A stretch of 37,708 nt of DNA. It comes from Bacillota bacterium (lineage in GTDB: Bacteria > Bacillota > Clostridia > Peptostreptococcales > Acidaminobacteraceae). Under the pieces are notes generated by a model. That model was not told the DNA's origin. It saw only the letters and a list, made by a program, of their open reading frames with translations, and made no database searches. Location of the stretch: contig JAGXHV010000047.1 in the NCBI GenBank assembly GCA_024636005.1, forward strand, positions 1 through 37,708. The letters run 5' to 3'. The translations under genes and the position numbers were made by a program. Positions 7,204-15,180 of the stretch are shown here, piece after piece; within the stretch, counting starts at the first letter, position 1, and every line of letters begins with the position of its first letter.

Positions 7204-7220
7204 CTCGCGGCAAGGAAATA

Positions 7221-7868
7221 ATGGAAGAACTCAAATCGGTGATCTCTGGAAAGACACTGGATGCTATTTTGCCTCCTTTGTTGTTTGTCATTTTAAATGG
7301 TAGTGTGGGACTTGGTACTGCCCTGATCGTTTCTGCTTTATCAGCTATTGCTGTGGGTGGTTTGAGAATTTTCTACAAGCAAAAGTGGCAGTATGCTTTT
7401 GGAGGCCTGGCGGGCATCATTGTGGCCTCAGGTTTCTCTTATTTTTCAGGGAGTGCGGCAAATTATTTTTTACCTGGAATAATCAGTAGTGGTTTTGTTT
7501 TTATAATTTCAATCGTTAGTGTGCTGGTGGGGAAACCGTTAGCGGCCTGGGCGAGTCATTTATCTCGTGGATGGTCACTTGAATGGTTCTGGAGACCTGA
7601 TGTCAAACCTGCATATAGGGAAGTCACTCTGTTTTGGTCCTTTTTCTTTTTACTTCGATTTGTAGTGTTGATGATTCTTCTACTACGTGAGGATGTGACT
7701 CAGCTATTTGCATGGAAAACACTTCTTGGGTGGCCGGTTACAATCTCCGTATTGGTAGTCAGTTATGTCTATGGCATGTGGCGTCTTAAGAATCTCGGAG
7801 GACCTGGGATAGAGGAGTATATGATCGGTAAACAACCACCTTACAAAGGACAGACACGCGGATTTTAA
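7221..7868 (+). CDS. DUF3159-like membrane protein
   Basis: This is a 215-residue protein with about five to six hydrophobic segments, beginning with a cytoplasmic MEELKSVISGKTLD lead. The pattern of paired spans around SHLSRGWSLEWFWRPDVKPA resembles the DUF3159 family, which is best known in Actinobacteria; its function is unknown. The ATG at 7221 has AAGGA 5 bases upstream. An in-frame TTG at 7200 overlaps the previous stop but lacks a clear site, so it was not used. It is the last gene before the terminator at 7981. Confidence 0.55.
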   Translation: MEELKSVISGKTLDAILPPLLFVILNGSVGLGTALIVSALSAIAVGGLRIFYKQKWQYAFGGLAGIIVASGFSYFSGSAANYFLPGIISSGFVFIISIVSVLVGKPLAAWASHLSRGWSLEWFWRPDVKPAYREVTLFWSFFFLLRFVVLMILLLREDVTQLFAWKTLLGWPVTISVLVVSYVYGMWRLKNLGGPGIEEYMIGKQPPYKGQTRGF

Positions 7869-7980
7869 TAATCATAATTGACATTGTGACCGCTTGATGA
7901 TCTTTGGTGTGTTACTTTTTACCATGGATATCTTCCTTATTGGAAATAAATCGATGGTTAAAGCGGACGAGTGAATAGGA

Positions 7981-8019
7981 TTACCAAACAATCTGACTGA
8001 TTGTTTGGTAATTTTTTTT
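7981..8019 (+). terminator. Strong intrinsic terminator
   Basis: A perfect 13-bp stem (TTACCAAACAATC with 7999-8011) around a TGACT loop is followed by eight T (8012-8019). It ends the transcript from the two small membrane protein genes and insulates the padR promoter just downstream. Confidence 0.92.
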
Positions 8020-8029
8020 AAAAATATTA

Positions 8030-8080
8030 TTGACAAACGTATCGGCAAGCGATATATTGTATGTATCGGCAAACGATATA
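8030..8080 (+). promoter_or_regulatory. padR promoter with tandem TATCG-N5-CGATA operators
   Basis: A perfect TTGACA (8030-8035) and TATATT (8053-8058) are 17 bases apart. Two nearly identical dyads, TATCG-GCAAG-CGATA (8040-8054) and TATCG-GCAAA-CGATA (8064-8078), are centred 24 bp apart. The first covers the spacer and -10, the second the transcription start region. This is the layout expected for autorepression by the PadR protein encoded next. Confidence 0.85.
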
Positions 8081-8097
8081 TCAGGAGGTGATTTATA

Positions 8098-8418
8098 ATG
8101 CATAAGGATTTACCATTGACTGAAGGTGTATTTTACATTTTGATTGCACTCAGAAAACCCAACCATGGTTACGGAATCATACAAGATGTACAACTCATGA
8201 CAGATGGAAGATTGGTATTAGGTGCTGGAACACTTTACGGTGCAATCAACACCATGCTTGATAAGGGGTGGATCAAGCTGTATAGCGAAGAAGTGGCATC
8301 AAGAAAAAAAAAGGAGTACATAATTACAAGTACTGGAAAAGAAATGGTGAAATTTGAAACAGAAAGACTAGAAGAGTTAATTAGGAATAGTAAAAAAATA
8401 ATGGAGGATAGGATATGA
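8098..8418 (+). CDS. PadR-family transcriptional regulator
   Basis: The 106-residue protein has the PadR winged-helix signature: LTEGVFYILIAL, then KPNHGYGIIQDV, GTLYGAINTMLDKGWI and a C-terminal dimer helix. Members of this short (subfamily 2-like) type are repressors that often control an adjacent membrane protein or transporter. A GGAGG site lies at 8083-8087. The operators upstream suggest it represses its own transcript. The stop overlaps the DUF2812 start by four bases, so the two are coupled. The ligand or inducer is unknown. Confidence 0.92.
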   Translation: MHKDLPLTEGVFYILIALRKPNHGYGIIQDVQLMTDGRLVLGAGTLYGAINTMLDKGWIKLYSEEVASRKKKEYIITSTGKEMVKFETERLEELIRNSKKIMEDRI

Positions 8419-8942
8419 AAATCTTTAAACTGTACTTGGACAAGGATCTGGAAGAAATTTGGCTCAATGAAATGGTCAGTAGTGGATGGGCTCTGAACAA
8501 TTTCTTTTTCGGAGTATATACTTTTGAAAAATGCAAAGAGAATGAGTTTATTTATAAAATCGACCTTATGGATAGCTTTTCAGGGACAAAATCATCTTTG
8601 GAATACATAAAATTTGTAGAGGAGACGGGTGCGGAATTTGTAAGTGCCTGGGGACGCTGGGTCTTTTTTAGGAAATCTGCAAGTGAAGGCCCATTTGAGC
8701 TCTATACGGATGTGGATTCTCAAATTAAACTTTATCAAAAAATCAGAAATATGATGGGGATTGTCGCTTTACTTGAATTTATCATTGGATTTTCACAACT
8801 CCACAATTTGAGTCAATTTAATGCTGGCATTGGATACTACAGTTTGACAGGCGTTGTATTTCTTCTCGGAGGGGGAATAGGATATGCTGCACTAAAGACA
8901 CACAATAAAATTAATAGTTTGCGAAAGCAAAAGGTGATCTAA
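8415..8942 (+). CDS. DUF2812 membrane protein, PadR partner
   Basis: The 175-residue protein has an N-terminal soluble domain (residues 1-105) with the DUF2812 hallmarks: a start like KIFKLYLDKDLEEIWLN, an MVSSGWALNN segment and a GAEFVSAWGRWVFFRK segment. Two membrane spans follow near residues 117-135 and 138-160. DUF2812 genes regularly follow PadR genes in Bacillota, and their role is not established. The ATGA overlap with padR and the shared operator mean the two are co-expressed. It may be an envelope-stress or drug-response component; this is inference. Confidence 0.85.
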   Translation: MKIFKLYLDKDLEEIWLNEMVSSGWALNNFFFGVYTFEKCKENEFIYKIDLMDSFSGTKSSLEYIKFVEETGAEFVSAWGRWVFFRKSASEGPFELYTDVDSQIKLYQKIRNMMGIVALLEFIIGFSQLHNLSQFNAGIGYYSLTGVVFLLGGGIGYAALKTHNKINSLRKQKVI

Positions 8943-8946
8943 GGAA

Positions 8947-9846
8947 TCAGTGGATAGAGGGCGCTCTATTCACTTTTTTGTTGATCAAATAAATGGCCAC
9001 CAAAATAAGACTGAGTCCGAGCACTTTAATTGTGGTTAGAGTTTCATTTACAAAGATAACAGATAACGTGACAGCAAAAATCAGTTCAACCATGCTTAAA
9101 ACGCCAACTTTAGACAAATCGATTCCAGAAGAAATGCCTTCAAAATAGAAAAGATAAGCGAGAACAACTGCAAAAATACCAAGTCCAAGACTACAAGATA
9201 CAATTACGGGAGAGTTGATTTTCAAGGCAAGGTCTCCAATATCCACAAGAGGCAAAATGAAAGCCATACCAAATAAAGAATTGTAGAATATCAATGTTTT
9301 GGCAGGGTACTTTTGTAGTCCGAATTTTCCGAAGACGCTGACAAGGGCGTACCCCAATCCCGCCATAACTCCATAACCCACACCAATTATTGAAAGGTCA
9401 TGAAGGTCAAAAACCGCACCTGTAAGAGCCAAAATTGATCCTGTGATCGACAGTAAAACACCTGCACTTTTGAGAACAGTCAGTTTTTCTTTGAAAATAG
9501 ATACTGAAAAGATGGTCAAAAAAAGGGGTGCAAGGTAGAGCAATATGGTTGCGTTGATTACACCAATCAGATCGACGGACGAAAAGAAAACCAGATTGAA
9601 AATACCTTGAGTGATGACACCCATGAAAAAAGTCAGAACCAGTCCTTTTTTATCGATTTTAAATAGATGTGTTTTCCCCAAAATAAAGTATACAAAAAAG
9701 AAGAACGCACCCAAAAACAATCTGATGAAACTGACTTCAATAGATGTCAGCCCATTTTCCAGTAAATTCTTAGCAAATATTCCTGTAGTGCTCCAGCTGA
9801 TTCCAGCCAGTGCTATGTAAATTGATCCTCTGAGTTCACGATTCAT
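8947..9846 (-). CDS. EamA/DMT-family transporter
   Basis: The 299-residue protein has ten hydrophobic segments arranged as two EamA repeats; each repeat starts with a helix such as IYIALAGISWSTTGIFAK. DMT transporters export or import small metabolites such as amino acids or nucleosides. The substrate cannot be inferred here. The ATG at 9846 is preferred over a GTG six bases earlier because GAGG lies at the right distance from it. The gene points away from the M48 protease and ends five bases from the DUF2812 stop, so the two converge without a visible strong terminator between them. Confidence 0.88.
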   Translation of the reverse strand: MNRELRGSIYIALAGISWSTTGIFAKNLLENGLTSIEVSFIRLFLGAFFFFVYFILGKTHLFKIDKKGLVLTFFMGVITQGIFNLVFFSSVDLIGVINATILLYLAPLFLTIFSVSIFKEKLTVLKSAGVLLSITGSILALTGAVFDLHDLSIIGVGYGVMAGLGYALVSVFGKFGLQKYPAKTLIFYNSLFGMAFILPLVDIGDLALKINSPVIVSCSLGLGIFAVVLAYLFYFEGISSGIDLSKVGVLSMVELIFAVTLSVIFVNETLTTIKVLGLSLILVAIYLINKKVNRAPSIH

Positions 9847-9911
9847 ACGCACCTCAATTGACGTTTTGGATTAAGTATAACATGTCGTCAAGGGTTGAGC
9901 CAGAGTACAAT

Positions 9912-9939
9912 TTGAGTTTTGATCATTTGGTGATATAAT
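9912..9939 (+). promoter_or_regulatory. Promoter for the M48 protease gene
   Basis: TTGAGT (9912-9917) and TATAAT (9934-9939) are 16 bases apart. A TG two bases ahead of the -10 box makes it an extended -10 promoter. Confidence 0.6.
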
Positions 9940-9973
9940 CATAAATAAAGAATAAGATAATATGGAGGAACAA

Positions 9974-11203
9974 ATGAAAACTGTAGTGATTGGTATCATA
10001 ATCATAATGTTTTTAATGGATATTGGAATTTCAATTTTGAATTATAGAAATAGGAATGCTCCACTACCAGATAACGTGAAAGATATTTATAAAGATTCTG
10101 AGTATCAGCGTTGGTTAAGTTATTTTATGGAAAATTTCAGATTTGGAATGATTCTAAAATGTCTCAATTTGTTGATCCTATCTAGTATGTTATTGCTTGG
10201 AGGATTCGCAAAATTTGAATCTATTAGCACAGGGTGGTTTCAAAATGAAATTTTGCAAACTCTTTCGTTTATTGGGCTTTATTTTATGATTTACATGATT
10301 TTATCTTTACCTTTTGATTACTATAAGACCTTTGTGATTGAAGAAAAATATGGATTCAATAAAATGACACTTAAGACATTTGTCATGGATCAAGTCAAGG
10401 GACTCATTGTTGGTGCAGTGATTGGTGCTGGAATATTGGCTTTGATCAACGCAATCTATTTGATGTTTATCGAGCGCATGTTTATTTTTATAATTTTGTC
10501 ATGGGCTGTAGTCACAATTGTTATGGTCCTTATGATTATGATGAACACCAGATTTTTCGTAAAATTATTCAACAAACTTTCCCCAGTGGAGGAAGGCTCT
10601 CTCAAAGATCGAATCCAGAAGCTTGCTTCAGAGACCGGTTTTGAAATTCAATCCATCTTTATTATGGATGCCTCGCGTCGCTCCACCAGACTTAATGCGT
10701 TTTTTAGCGGTATGGGAAGAGTGAGGGATGTCGTCTTATATGATACATTGATTGAAAAACTGAATGAGGATGAGGTCATGGCTGTCCTCGCACATGAACT
10801 TGGTCATGCCAGCCATAAGGATGTTCAAAAGATGTTCCTTAGACAAGTCGTATTCTTTGGACTATTTATTACAGTGCTCGGAATTGTGCTAGGAAGTGAA
10901 TCCTTGCCACTTGCGTTTGGTCTTAGTGGAGCACACTTCGGTTTCAGTCTCGTTTTATTCTCTGTATTCATTCAACCTCTCAGCTTTCTACTCAGTATTC
11001 CAATTAACGCTTTGAGCAGAAAGGCTGAGTATGCCGCAGATACGTTTTCAGCCGAATACATCGATCGTTCTCATATGGTCAGTGCACTAAAAATGTTATC
11101 TCAGGAAAATTTTTCAAATCTGACACCACATCAGGTTTATGTGCTGATGCATTATACTCATCCACCGGTATCGATAAGGCTCGAAGCAATCAATAAATTA
11201 TGA
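9974..11203 (+). CDS. M48 family metalloprotease, Ste24/CAAX-protease type
   Basis: The 409-residue membrane protease has at least five hydrophobic segments before the catalytic domain and two after it. HELGH (274-278) supplies two zinc ligands and the catalytic Glu, and RKAEYAADTFSAEY near residue 345 supplies the third ligand. FVIEEKYGFNKMT near residues 120-132 is the conserved N-terminal signature of Ste24-like enzymes. Length and order fit full-length Ste24 homologues rather than the shorter HtpX. In bacteria these are thought to act in membrane protein quality control. The ATG at 9974 follows GGAGG (9964-9968); the earlier in-frame ATG at 9962 overlaps that site and was rejected. Confidence 0.92.
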   Translation: MKTVVIGIIIIMFLMDIGISILNYRNRNAPLPDNVKDIYKDSEYQRWLSYFMENFRFGMILKCLNLLILSSMLLLGGFAKFESISTGWFQNEILQTLSFIGLYFMIYMILSLPFDYYKTFVIEEKYGFNKMTLKTFVMDQVKGLIVGAVIGAGILALINAIYLMFIERMFIFIILSWAVVTIVMVLMIMMNTRFFVKLFNKLSPVEEGSLKDRIQKLASETGFEIQSIFIMDASRRSTRLNAFFSGMGRVRDVVLYDTLIEKLNEDEVMAVLAHELGHASHKDVQKMFLRQVVFFGLFITVLGIVLGSESLPLAFGLSGAHFGFSLVLFSVFIQPLSFLLSIPINALSRKAEYAADTFSAEYIDRSHMVSALKMLSQENFSNLTPHQVYVLMHYTHPPVSIRLEAINKL

Positions 11204-11208
11204 TGCAA

Positions 11209-11257
11209 TAAAAAAATAAGAGGGGAATTGCAGTTTCGCTGCAATTCCCCTCTTATT
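11209..11257 (-). terminator. 19-bp perfect hairpin between convergent genes
   Basis: AATAAGAGGGGAATTGCAG (11215-11233) pairs perfectly with 11239-11257. Read on the minus strand the stem is followed by a T-rich tail (complement of 11209-11216), so it terminates ychF transcripts well. On the plus strand it is a stem without a T-run behind the protease gene. Confidence 0.8.
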
Positions 11258-11325
11258 AGCGTCTCAGCTCATGTCGCCCAATATTTCTGCTTTGCGTAAT
11301 TATTGTATCTACGCATATAATAATA

Positions 11326-11373
11326 AAAGGAGTTGTGCAAAACCAGTTAAATAAGTATTGCAACAACTCCTTT
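11326..11373 (-). terminator. Second hairpin downstream of ychF
   Basis: AAAGGAGTTGT (11326-11336) pairs with 11363-11373, with a further GCAA/TTGC pairing inside and a 20-base loop. On the minus strand a TTATTATTAT tail follows. It is a weaker stop for ychF, ahead of the 19-bp hairpin. Confidence 0.5.
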
Positions 11374-11381
11374 GAATTTAA

Positions 11382-12473
11382 TTACACGTTAAACCTGAAG
11401 AGAATCACATCACCGTCTTGAATGACATATTCCTTGCCTTCTAGTCTTACTTTACCGACATCTTTTGCTGCGGCCATGTTTCCGTAAGCTTTAAGGTCCT
11501 CAAAAGCGATTGTTTCAGCGCGTATGAAGCCACGTTCGATATCCGAGTGGATTTTACCACCAGCTTGAGGTGCTTTTGTGCCTCTTTTGATATCCCATGC
11601 TCTGACTTCTTGAGGTCCTGCGGTCAGAAAACTGATAAGGTCAAGAAGGTGATAACTGGATCGGATCAATTGGTCGAGTCCTGATTCCTTGAGGCCAAGT
11701 TCTTCAAGGAACGCTTGACGATCCTCATCTTCAAGTTCAGCGATTTCTTGCTCGACTTTACCGCATATTACAACCACTTCAGCGTTCTCGGATTCGGCGA
11801 AAGTACGAACTTGTTTCACATAATCATTTTCTTCACCAGATGCCACATCCTCTTCAGAAACGTTTGCGCAATAAATAATGGGTTTATTGGATAAGAGATT
11901 GAGGGATTTTACAAAATCGCGTTCCTCAGGCTCAAGCTCCATTGTTCTGACATTGAGTCCAGAGTCGAGAACTAATTTGATTCGTTCAAGAATTCCAAGC
12001 TCTGCAAGAGCCGATTTGTCTGATTTAGCTTGTTTGATTGTTTTTGCAATTCTTCTTTCAAGCATTTCAGAATCCGCTAAAATGAGTTCGATGTTGATGG
12101 TTTCGATATCATCCAGAGGTCCGATTTTTCCTTCCACGTGCACGACATTATCATCTTCAAAGCATCTGACAACGTGTACGATGGCGGCTACTTCTCTTAT
12201 ATGACTCAAAAATTGATTGCCAAGACCTTCGCCTTTGGATGCACCTCTCACGAGACCTGCGATATCATAGAATTCAATAGCTGTATTTACAATTTTTTTA
12301 GAATCGTACATATCCCTAAGTACGTTTAACCTTTTATCGGGAACTGCAACGACGCCTACATTTGGCTCAATGGTGCAAAATGGATAGTTCGCACTTTCAG
12401 CGCCAGCTTTGGTGATAGCGTTGAAAAGAGTGCTCTTACCTACATTTGGCAAGCCTACAATACCTAATTTCAT
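11382..12473 (-). CDS. ychF: Redox-regulated ATPase/GTPase YchF (OLA1 family)
   Basis: The 363-residue length equals the family norm. The P-loop GLPNVGKST is at residues 6-14, and the Walker B region reads DIAGLVRGA. The G4 motif is replaced by NVSEED, consistent with the ATP preference of this family. A coiled-coil insert lies near 130-165, and the C-terminal TGS domain begins after WDIKRGTKAP. YchF binds ribosomes and is tied to oxidative stress and translation. Its start is close to an AAGGAAGG site on the minus strand. The promoter overlaps that of the divergent M16 operon. Confidence 0.97.
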   Translation of the reverse strand: MKLGIVGLPNVGKSTLFNAITKAGAESANYPFCTIEPNVGVVAVPDKRLNVLRDMYDSKKIVNTAIEFYDIAGLVRGASKGEGLGNQFLSHIREVAAIVHVVRCFEDDNVVHVEGKIGPLDDIETINIELILADSEMLERRIAKTIKQAKSDKSALAELGILERIKLVLDSGLNVRTMELEPEERDFVKSLNLLSNKPIIYCANVSEEDVASGEENDYVKQVRTFAESENAEVVVICGKVEQEIAELEDEDRQAFLEELGLKESGLDQLIRSSYHLLDLISFLTAGPQEVRAWDIKRGTKAPQAGGKIHSDIERGFIRAETIAFEDLKAYGNMAAAKDVGKVRLEGKEYVIQDGDVILFRFNV

Positions 12474-12524
12474 GAATAACCTTCCTTTATATAAACAATT
12501 ATTGTGCTCAATTCACATCATTAA

Positions 12525-12553
12525 ATTATAAACCATTAACAACACAATGTAAA
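12525..12553 (-). promoter_or_regulatory. ychF promoter
   Basis: On the minus strand TTTACA (12548-12553) and TATAAT (12525-12530) are separated by exactly 17 bases. It overlaps the oppositely directed promoter at 12536-12564. Confidence 0.65.
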
Positions 12554-12564
12554 TAAGTTATAAT
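12536..12564 (+). promoter_or_regulatory. Promoter of the M16-lgt operon
   Basis: TTAACA (12536-12541) and TATAAT (12559-12564) are 17 bases apart. The -35 region interleaves with that of the divergent ychF promoter, so polymerase binding at the two should be mutually exclusive. Confidence 0.65.
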
Positions 12565-12603
12565 GTATAAAGGCAATTGAATCTAATAAGAGGATGTGAC
12601 AAA

Positions 12604-13875
12604 ATGATCGATATGACGCAGTATTATGAACTGACACCCGGTGTCAATCTGCACCTGGTCAAATCTAAGAAGTTTAAAACGGTATTGTATGGCGTTTACA
12701 TCAAGCGACCATTAAATGATAATGAAGTCTCTCTAAATGCATTATTGTCAAGGGTAATCGACAAAGTCAGCTCGGTTTATCCCACACAAAAGGAGATGAG
12801 TCGTGCACTGGAAAATCTTTATGGAGCGATTATAGTTTCCGATGTTCACAAGTATGGCGAAAAACAAATGATTCAAATCAAAATGCAAATACCGGGAGCC
12901 CAATATGTCGGGGATGAGAGTGTAACAGGTCAGGCAATTCAATTCCTTGATCAGATGTTAAATCGCCCTAAGATTGTAAATGGTGGTTTCGACCCCGAGC
13001 TGTTTGAAGCCGAAAAATTGGGTCTGATCTCAGAAGTGGAGATGAGAAAAGATGATAAAGATGGATGGGCACTCAGTTTATGTGTAGAAAACATGAGTGA
13101 GCATGAACCTTACAGAATTCATGAGTATGGTACCGTGGACGCCATTAGGAAAATTACACCAGAATCACTGTATGAACATTATCAAAAGGTACTTAAGACC
13201 TCTTCAGTAGACGTGATCGTCATAGGCGATTTCGAACCTGAGACCATGAAAAGTGAAATTGTGGACAATCTTCACTTTTTTGAGGGTGAGCGGAATGTTG
13301 TACCAAGAGAAAACATTATACATCATCCGGATAAAATAAAACGGGTTGAAGAAACACATGATATCGCTCAGGGCAAACTTGCCATGGGTTATAGAATCAA
13401 TATTCCATACGAAAGCGATGACTATCTGTCGGCTTTTATGGCAACAATCGTACTTGGGTATGGAGGCAGCTCAAAGCTGTTTAAAGTTGTCAGAGAGAGA
13501 GAAGGACTATGCTATACTGTATTCGCAAGAGCAGACAAATTCAAATCCATTTTGATGATCTATGCTGGAGTTGATTTTGATAAATTTGAAAAAGCGGAAT
13601 CTTTGATCATTGAACAGGTGGAAGCGTTAAAACGTGGTGATATATCCGACAATGAACTTGCTATTGCGAAGAAGGCATTAATCTCAAATCTACAATCTTT
13701 ATCGGATTATCAAAATTCATATATCAATTATTACTATAATCAATATTTGACAGGTGGAAAGCTTGATCTGGATGAATATATTGAGCGGATCAACTCACTT
13801 GAAAAAAACGACCTCATTATGGCGGCGAAGCATTTTGAACTCGACACAATAGTACGTTTGAAAGGAGAAAAATAG
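12604..13875 (+). CDS. M16-family peptidase-like protein without the zinc motif (YmfF type)
   Basis: This 423-residue protein has the two-lobed M16 layout, including KEMSRALENLYGA near the start, SLYEHYQKVLKTS in the middle and an R/Y pair-like GYGGSSKLFKVVREREGLCY late in the chain. The HxxEH zinc motif is absent where it would be expected (SRVIDKVSSVYP instead), so it should be catalytically inactive. The next gene, one base away, has the intact motif. Such pairs (YmfF and YmfH in Bacillus) are expected to work as a heterodimer, this half supplying the R/Y substrate-binding residues. The start at ATG 12604 follows a GAGG site at 12590-12593; an upstream in-frame TTG was rejected. Confidence 0.85.
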   Translation: MIDMTQYYELTPGVNLHLVKSKKFKTVLYGVYIKRPLNDNEVSLNALLSRVIDKVSSVYPTQKEMSRALENLYGAIIVSDVHKYGEKQMIQIKMQIPGAQYVGDESVTGQAIQFLDQMLNRPKIVNGGFDPELFEAEKLGLISEVEMRKDDKDGWALSLCVENMSEHEPYRIHEYGTVDAIRKITPESLYEHYQKVLKTSSVDVIVIGDFEPETMKSEIVDNLHFFEGERNVVPRENIIHHPDKIKRVEETHDIAQGKLAMGYRINIPYESDDYLSAFMATIVLGYGGSSKLFKVVREREGLCYTVFARADKFKSILMIYAGVDFDKFEKAESLIIEQVEALKRGDISDNELAIAKKALISNLQSLSDYQNSYINYYYNQYLTGGKLDLDEYIERINSLEKNDLIMAAKHFELDTIVRLKGEK

Positions 13876-13876
13876 T

Positions 13877-15169
13877 ATGGGGTTCGAACATGAAGATTAT
13901 TGCAAATACATCGACGAATCGATTTTTCATAAAAAACTGGAATCAGGATTGGATGTTTATGTGTTACCCAAGAAACATTTTGCCAAAAAATATGCATTTT
14001 TTGGTACTCATTATGGTGGAATGAACAATGTGTTTGAAGTAAATAACCTTGGACGAGTTGAAATGCCCGAAGGTATTGCACATTTTCTTGAACATCAGAT
14101 TTTTGAAGATGAACTGGAGAGCACCTTTGAAAAATTTGAAAAAATTGGCGCAAACGTCAATGCATATACCAGCAATGGTTCAACAGTATATCATATAGAA
14201 ACCGTTGAAGAATTTGACCAAGCACTCAAAATACTCATGAACTTTGTTCTCGATGCTCAGATTACTGATAAAAGTGTTGAAAAAGAGAAGGAAGTCATCA
14301 TCCAAGAAATAAAGATGTATGAAGATGAACCAGAGTGGCAAATGGGTACTAATTTGATGAAGAACTTATATCATAAGCATCCTGTGAAAGATGATATAGC
14401 AGGGACTGTAGCTTCAGTTCGTTCAACCACAAAGGAACAGTTATTGCAGTGCTATGAGTATTTTTATAATCCCAGCAATATGGCTATGTTTATTTTTGGA
14501 GATGTTGAGCCAACTGATATGTTTGAATTGGTTGAAGCCAATCAGACTGAAGCGTTCATAAAACGAAAAACGACCCCAAAACTCATTATGCCAAACGAGC
14601 CTTTCGGAATTGTCAGACCGAAATCGATTATTACAAAAGCCATAGCCAAAGACAGTATGTTAGTGGGCTTCAAAGCGAACTCTGTTATCGATCAGAAAGA
14701 TCGCGAACTAAAGTTAGCAGCACTTAGAGTAGCAAGTGATATGATGTTCGGCAAAAGCAGTACCGCATTTTCAAGAGCTTACGAAAAAGGATGGATCACA
14801 GAAAGCTATGACATGGATGTTCAACTTGGTGAAGGTTATGCGTATGCAGTATTCGGTAATCAAACCGATCATGTTGATTTACTTCATGAAGAAATCCTTC
14901 GTACAATTGAATGGCATCTGAACAATGGTTTTGAACATGAGGATTTTCTGAGAATGAAGCGTAAACTCCTTGGTAGATTTGTGGCATCGTTCAACTCATT
15001 ACAATCCATCGCAAGCAATTACACATTTAAGAAAATGAGAGGCTTCGACTTGTTTGAACAGGTGGAGGCATTCAATAAATTGTCATATAACGACATACAA
15101 AATTCTGTGAAAACTTTTTATGACCTTTCAAATTCCAGTATGTCTGCCATAATCAAGGATAAAAAATAA
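13877..15169 (+). CDS. M16-family zinc peptidase, catalytic subunit (YmfH type)
   Basis: The 430-residue protein contains the inverted zinc motif HFLEH (69-73) and the downstream ligand Glu144 in VIIQEI, so it is expected to be active. The neighbouring residues IGANVNAYTSNGSTVYHI match the conserved segment after the active site of M16 enzymes. It lies one base behind the inactive partner, and GGAGAA precedes the ATG. The substrate is unknown; related pairs degrade peptides in the cytoplasm. lgt follows 11 bases downstream, so all three share a transcript. Confidence 0.9.
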   Translation: MGFEHEDYCKYIDESIFHKKLESGLDVYVLPKKHFAKKYAFFGTHYGGMNNVFEVNNLGRVEMPEGIAHFLEHQIFEDELESTFEKFEKIGANVNAYTSNGSTVYHIETVEEFDQALKILMNFVLDAQITDKSVEKEKEVIIQEIKMYEDEPEWQMGTNLMKNLYHKHPVKDDIAGTVASVRSTTKEQLLQCYEYFYNPSNMAMFIFGDVEPTDMFELVEANQTEAFIKRKTTPKLIMPNEPFGIVRPKSIITKAIAKDSMLVGFKANSVIDQKDRELKLAALRVASDMMFGKSSTAFSRAYEKGWITESYDMDVQLGEGYAYAVFGNQTDHVDLLHEEILRTIEWHLNNGFEHEDFLRMKRKLLGRFVASFNSLQSIASNYTFKKMRGFDLFEQVEAFNKLSYNDIQNSVKTFYDLSNSSMSAIIKDKK

Positions 15170-15180
15170 CGGAGGAATCA

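Noticed and set aside
7869-7980. Possible promoter with TTGACA at about 7879
   Set aside because: No -10 box is found 16-18 bases downstream, and no gene starts in this stretch before the terminator at 7981.
9847-9911. EamA promoter on the minus strand with TTGACG and TATACT
   Set aside because: The two boxes are only six bases apart and no alternative -35 at proper spacing was found, so no promoter is claimed.
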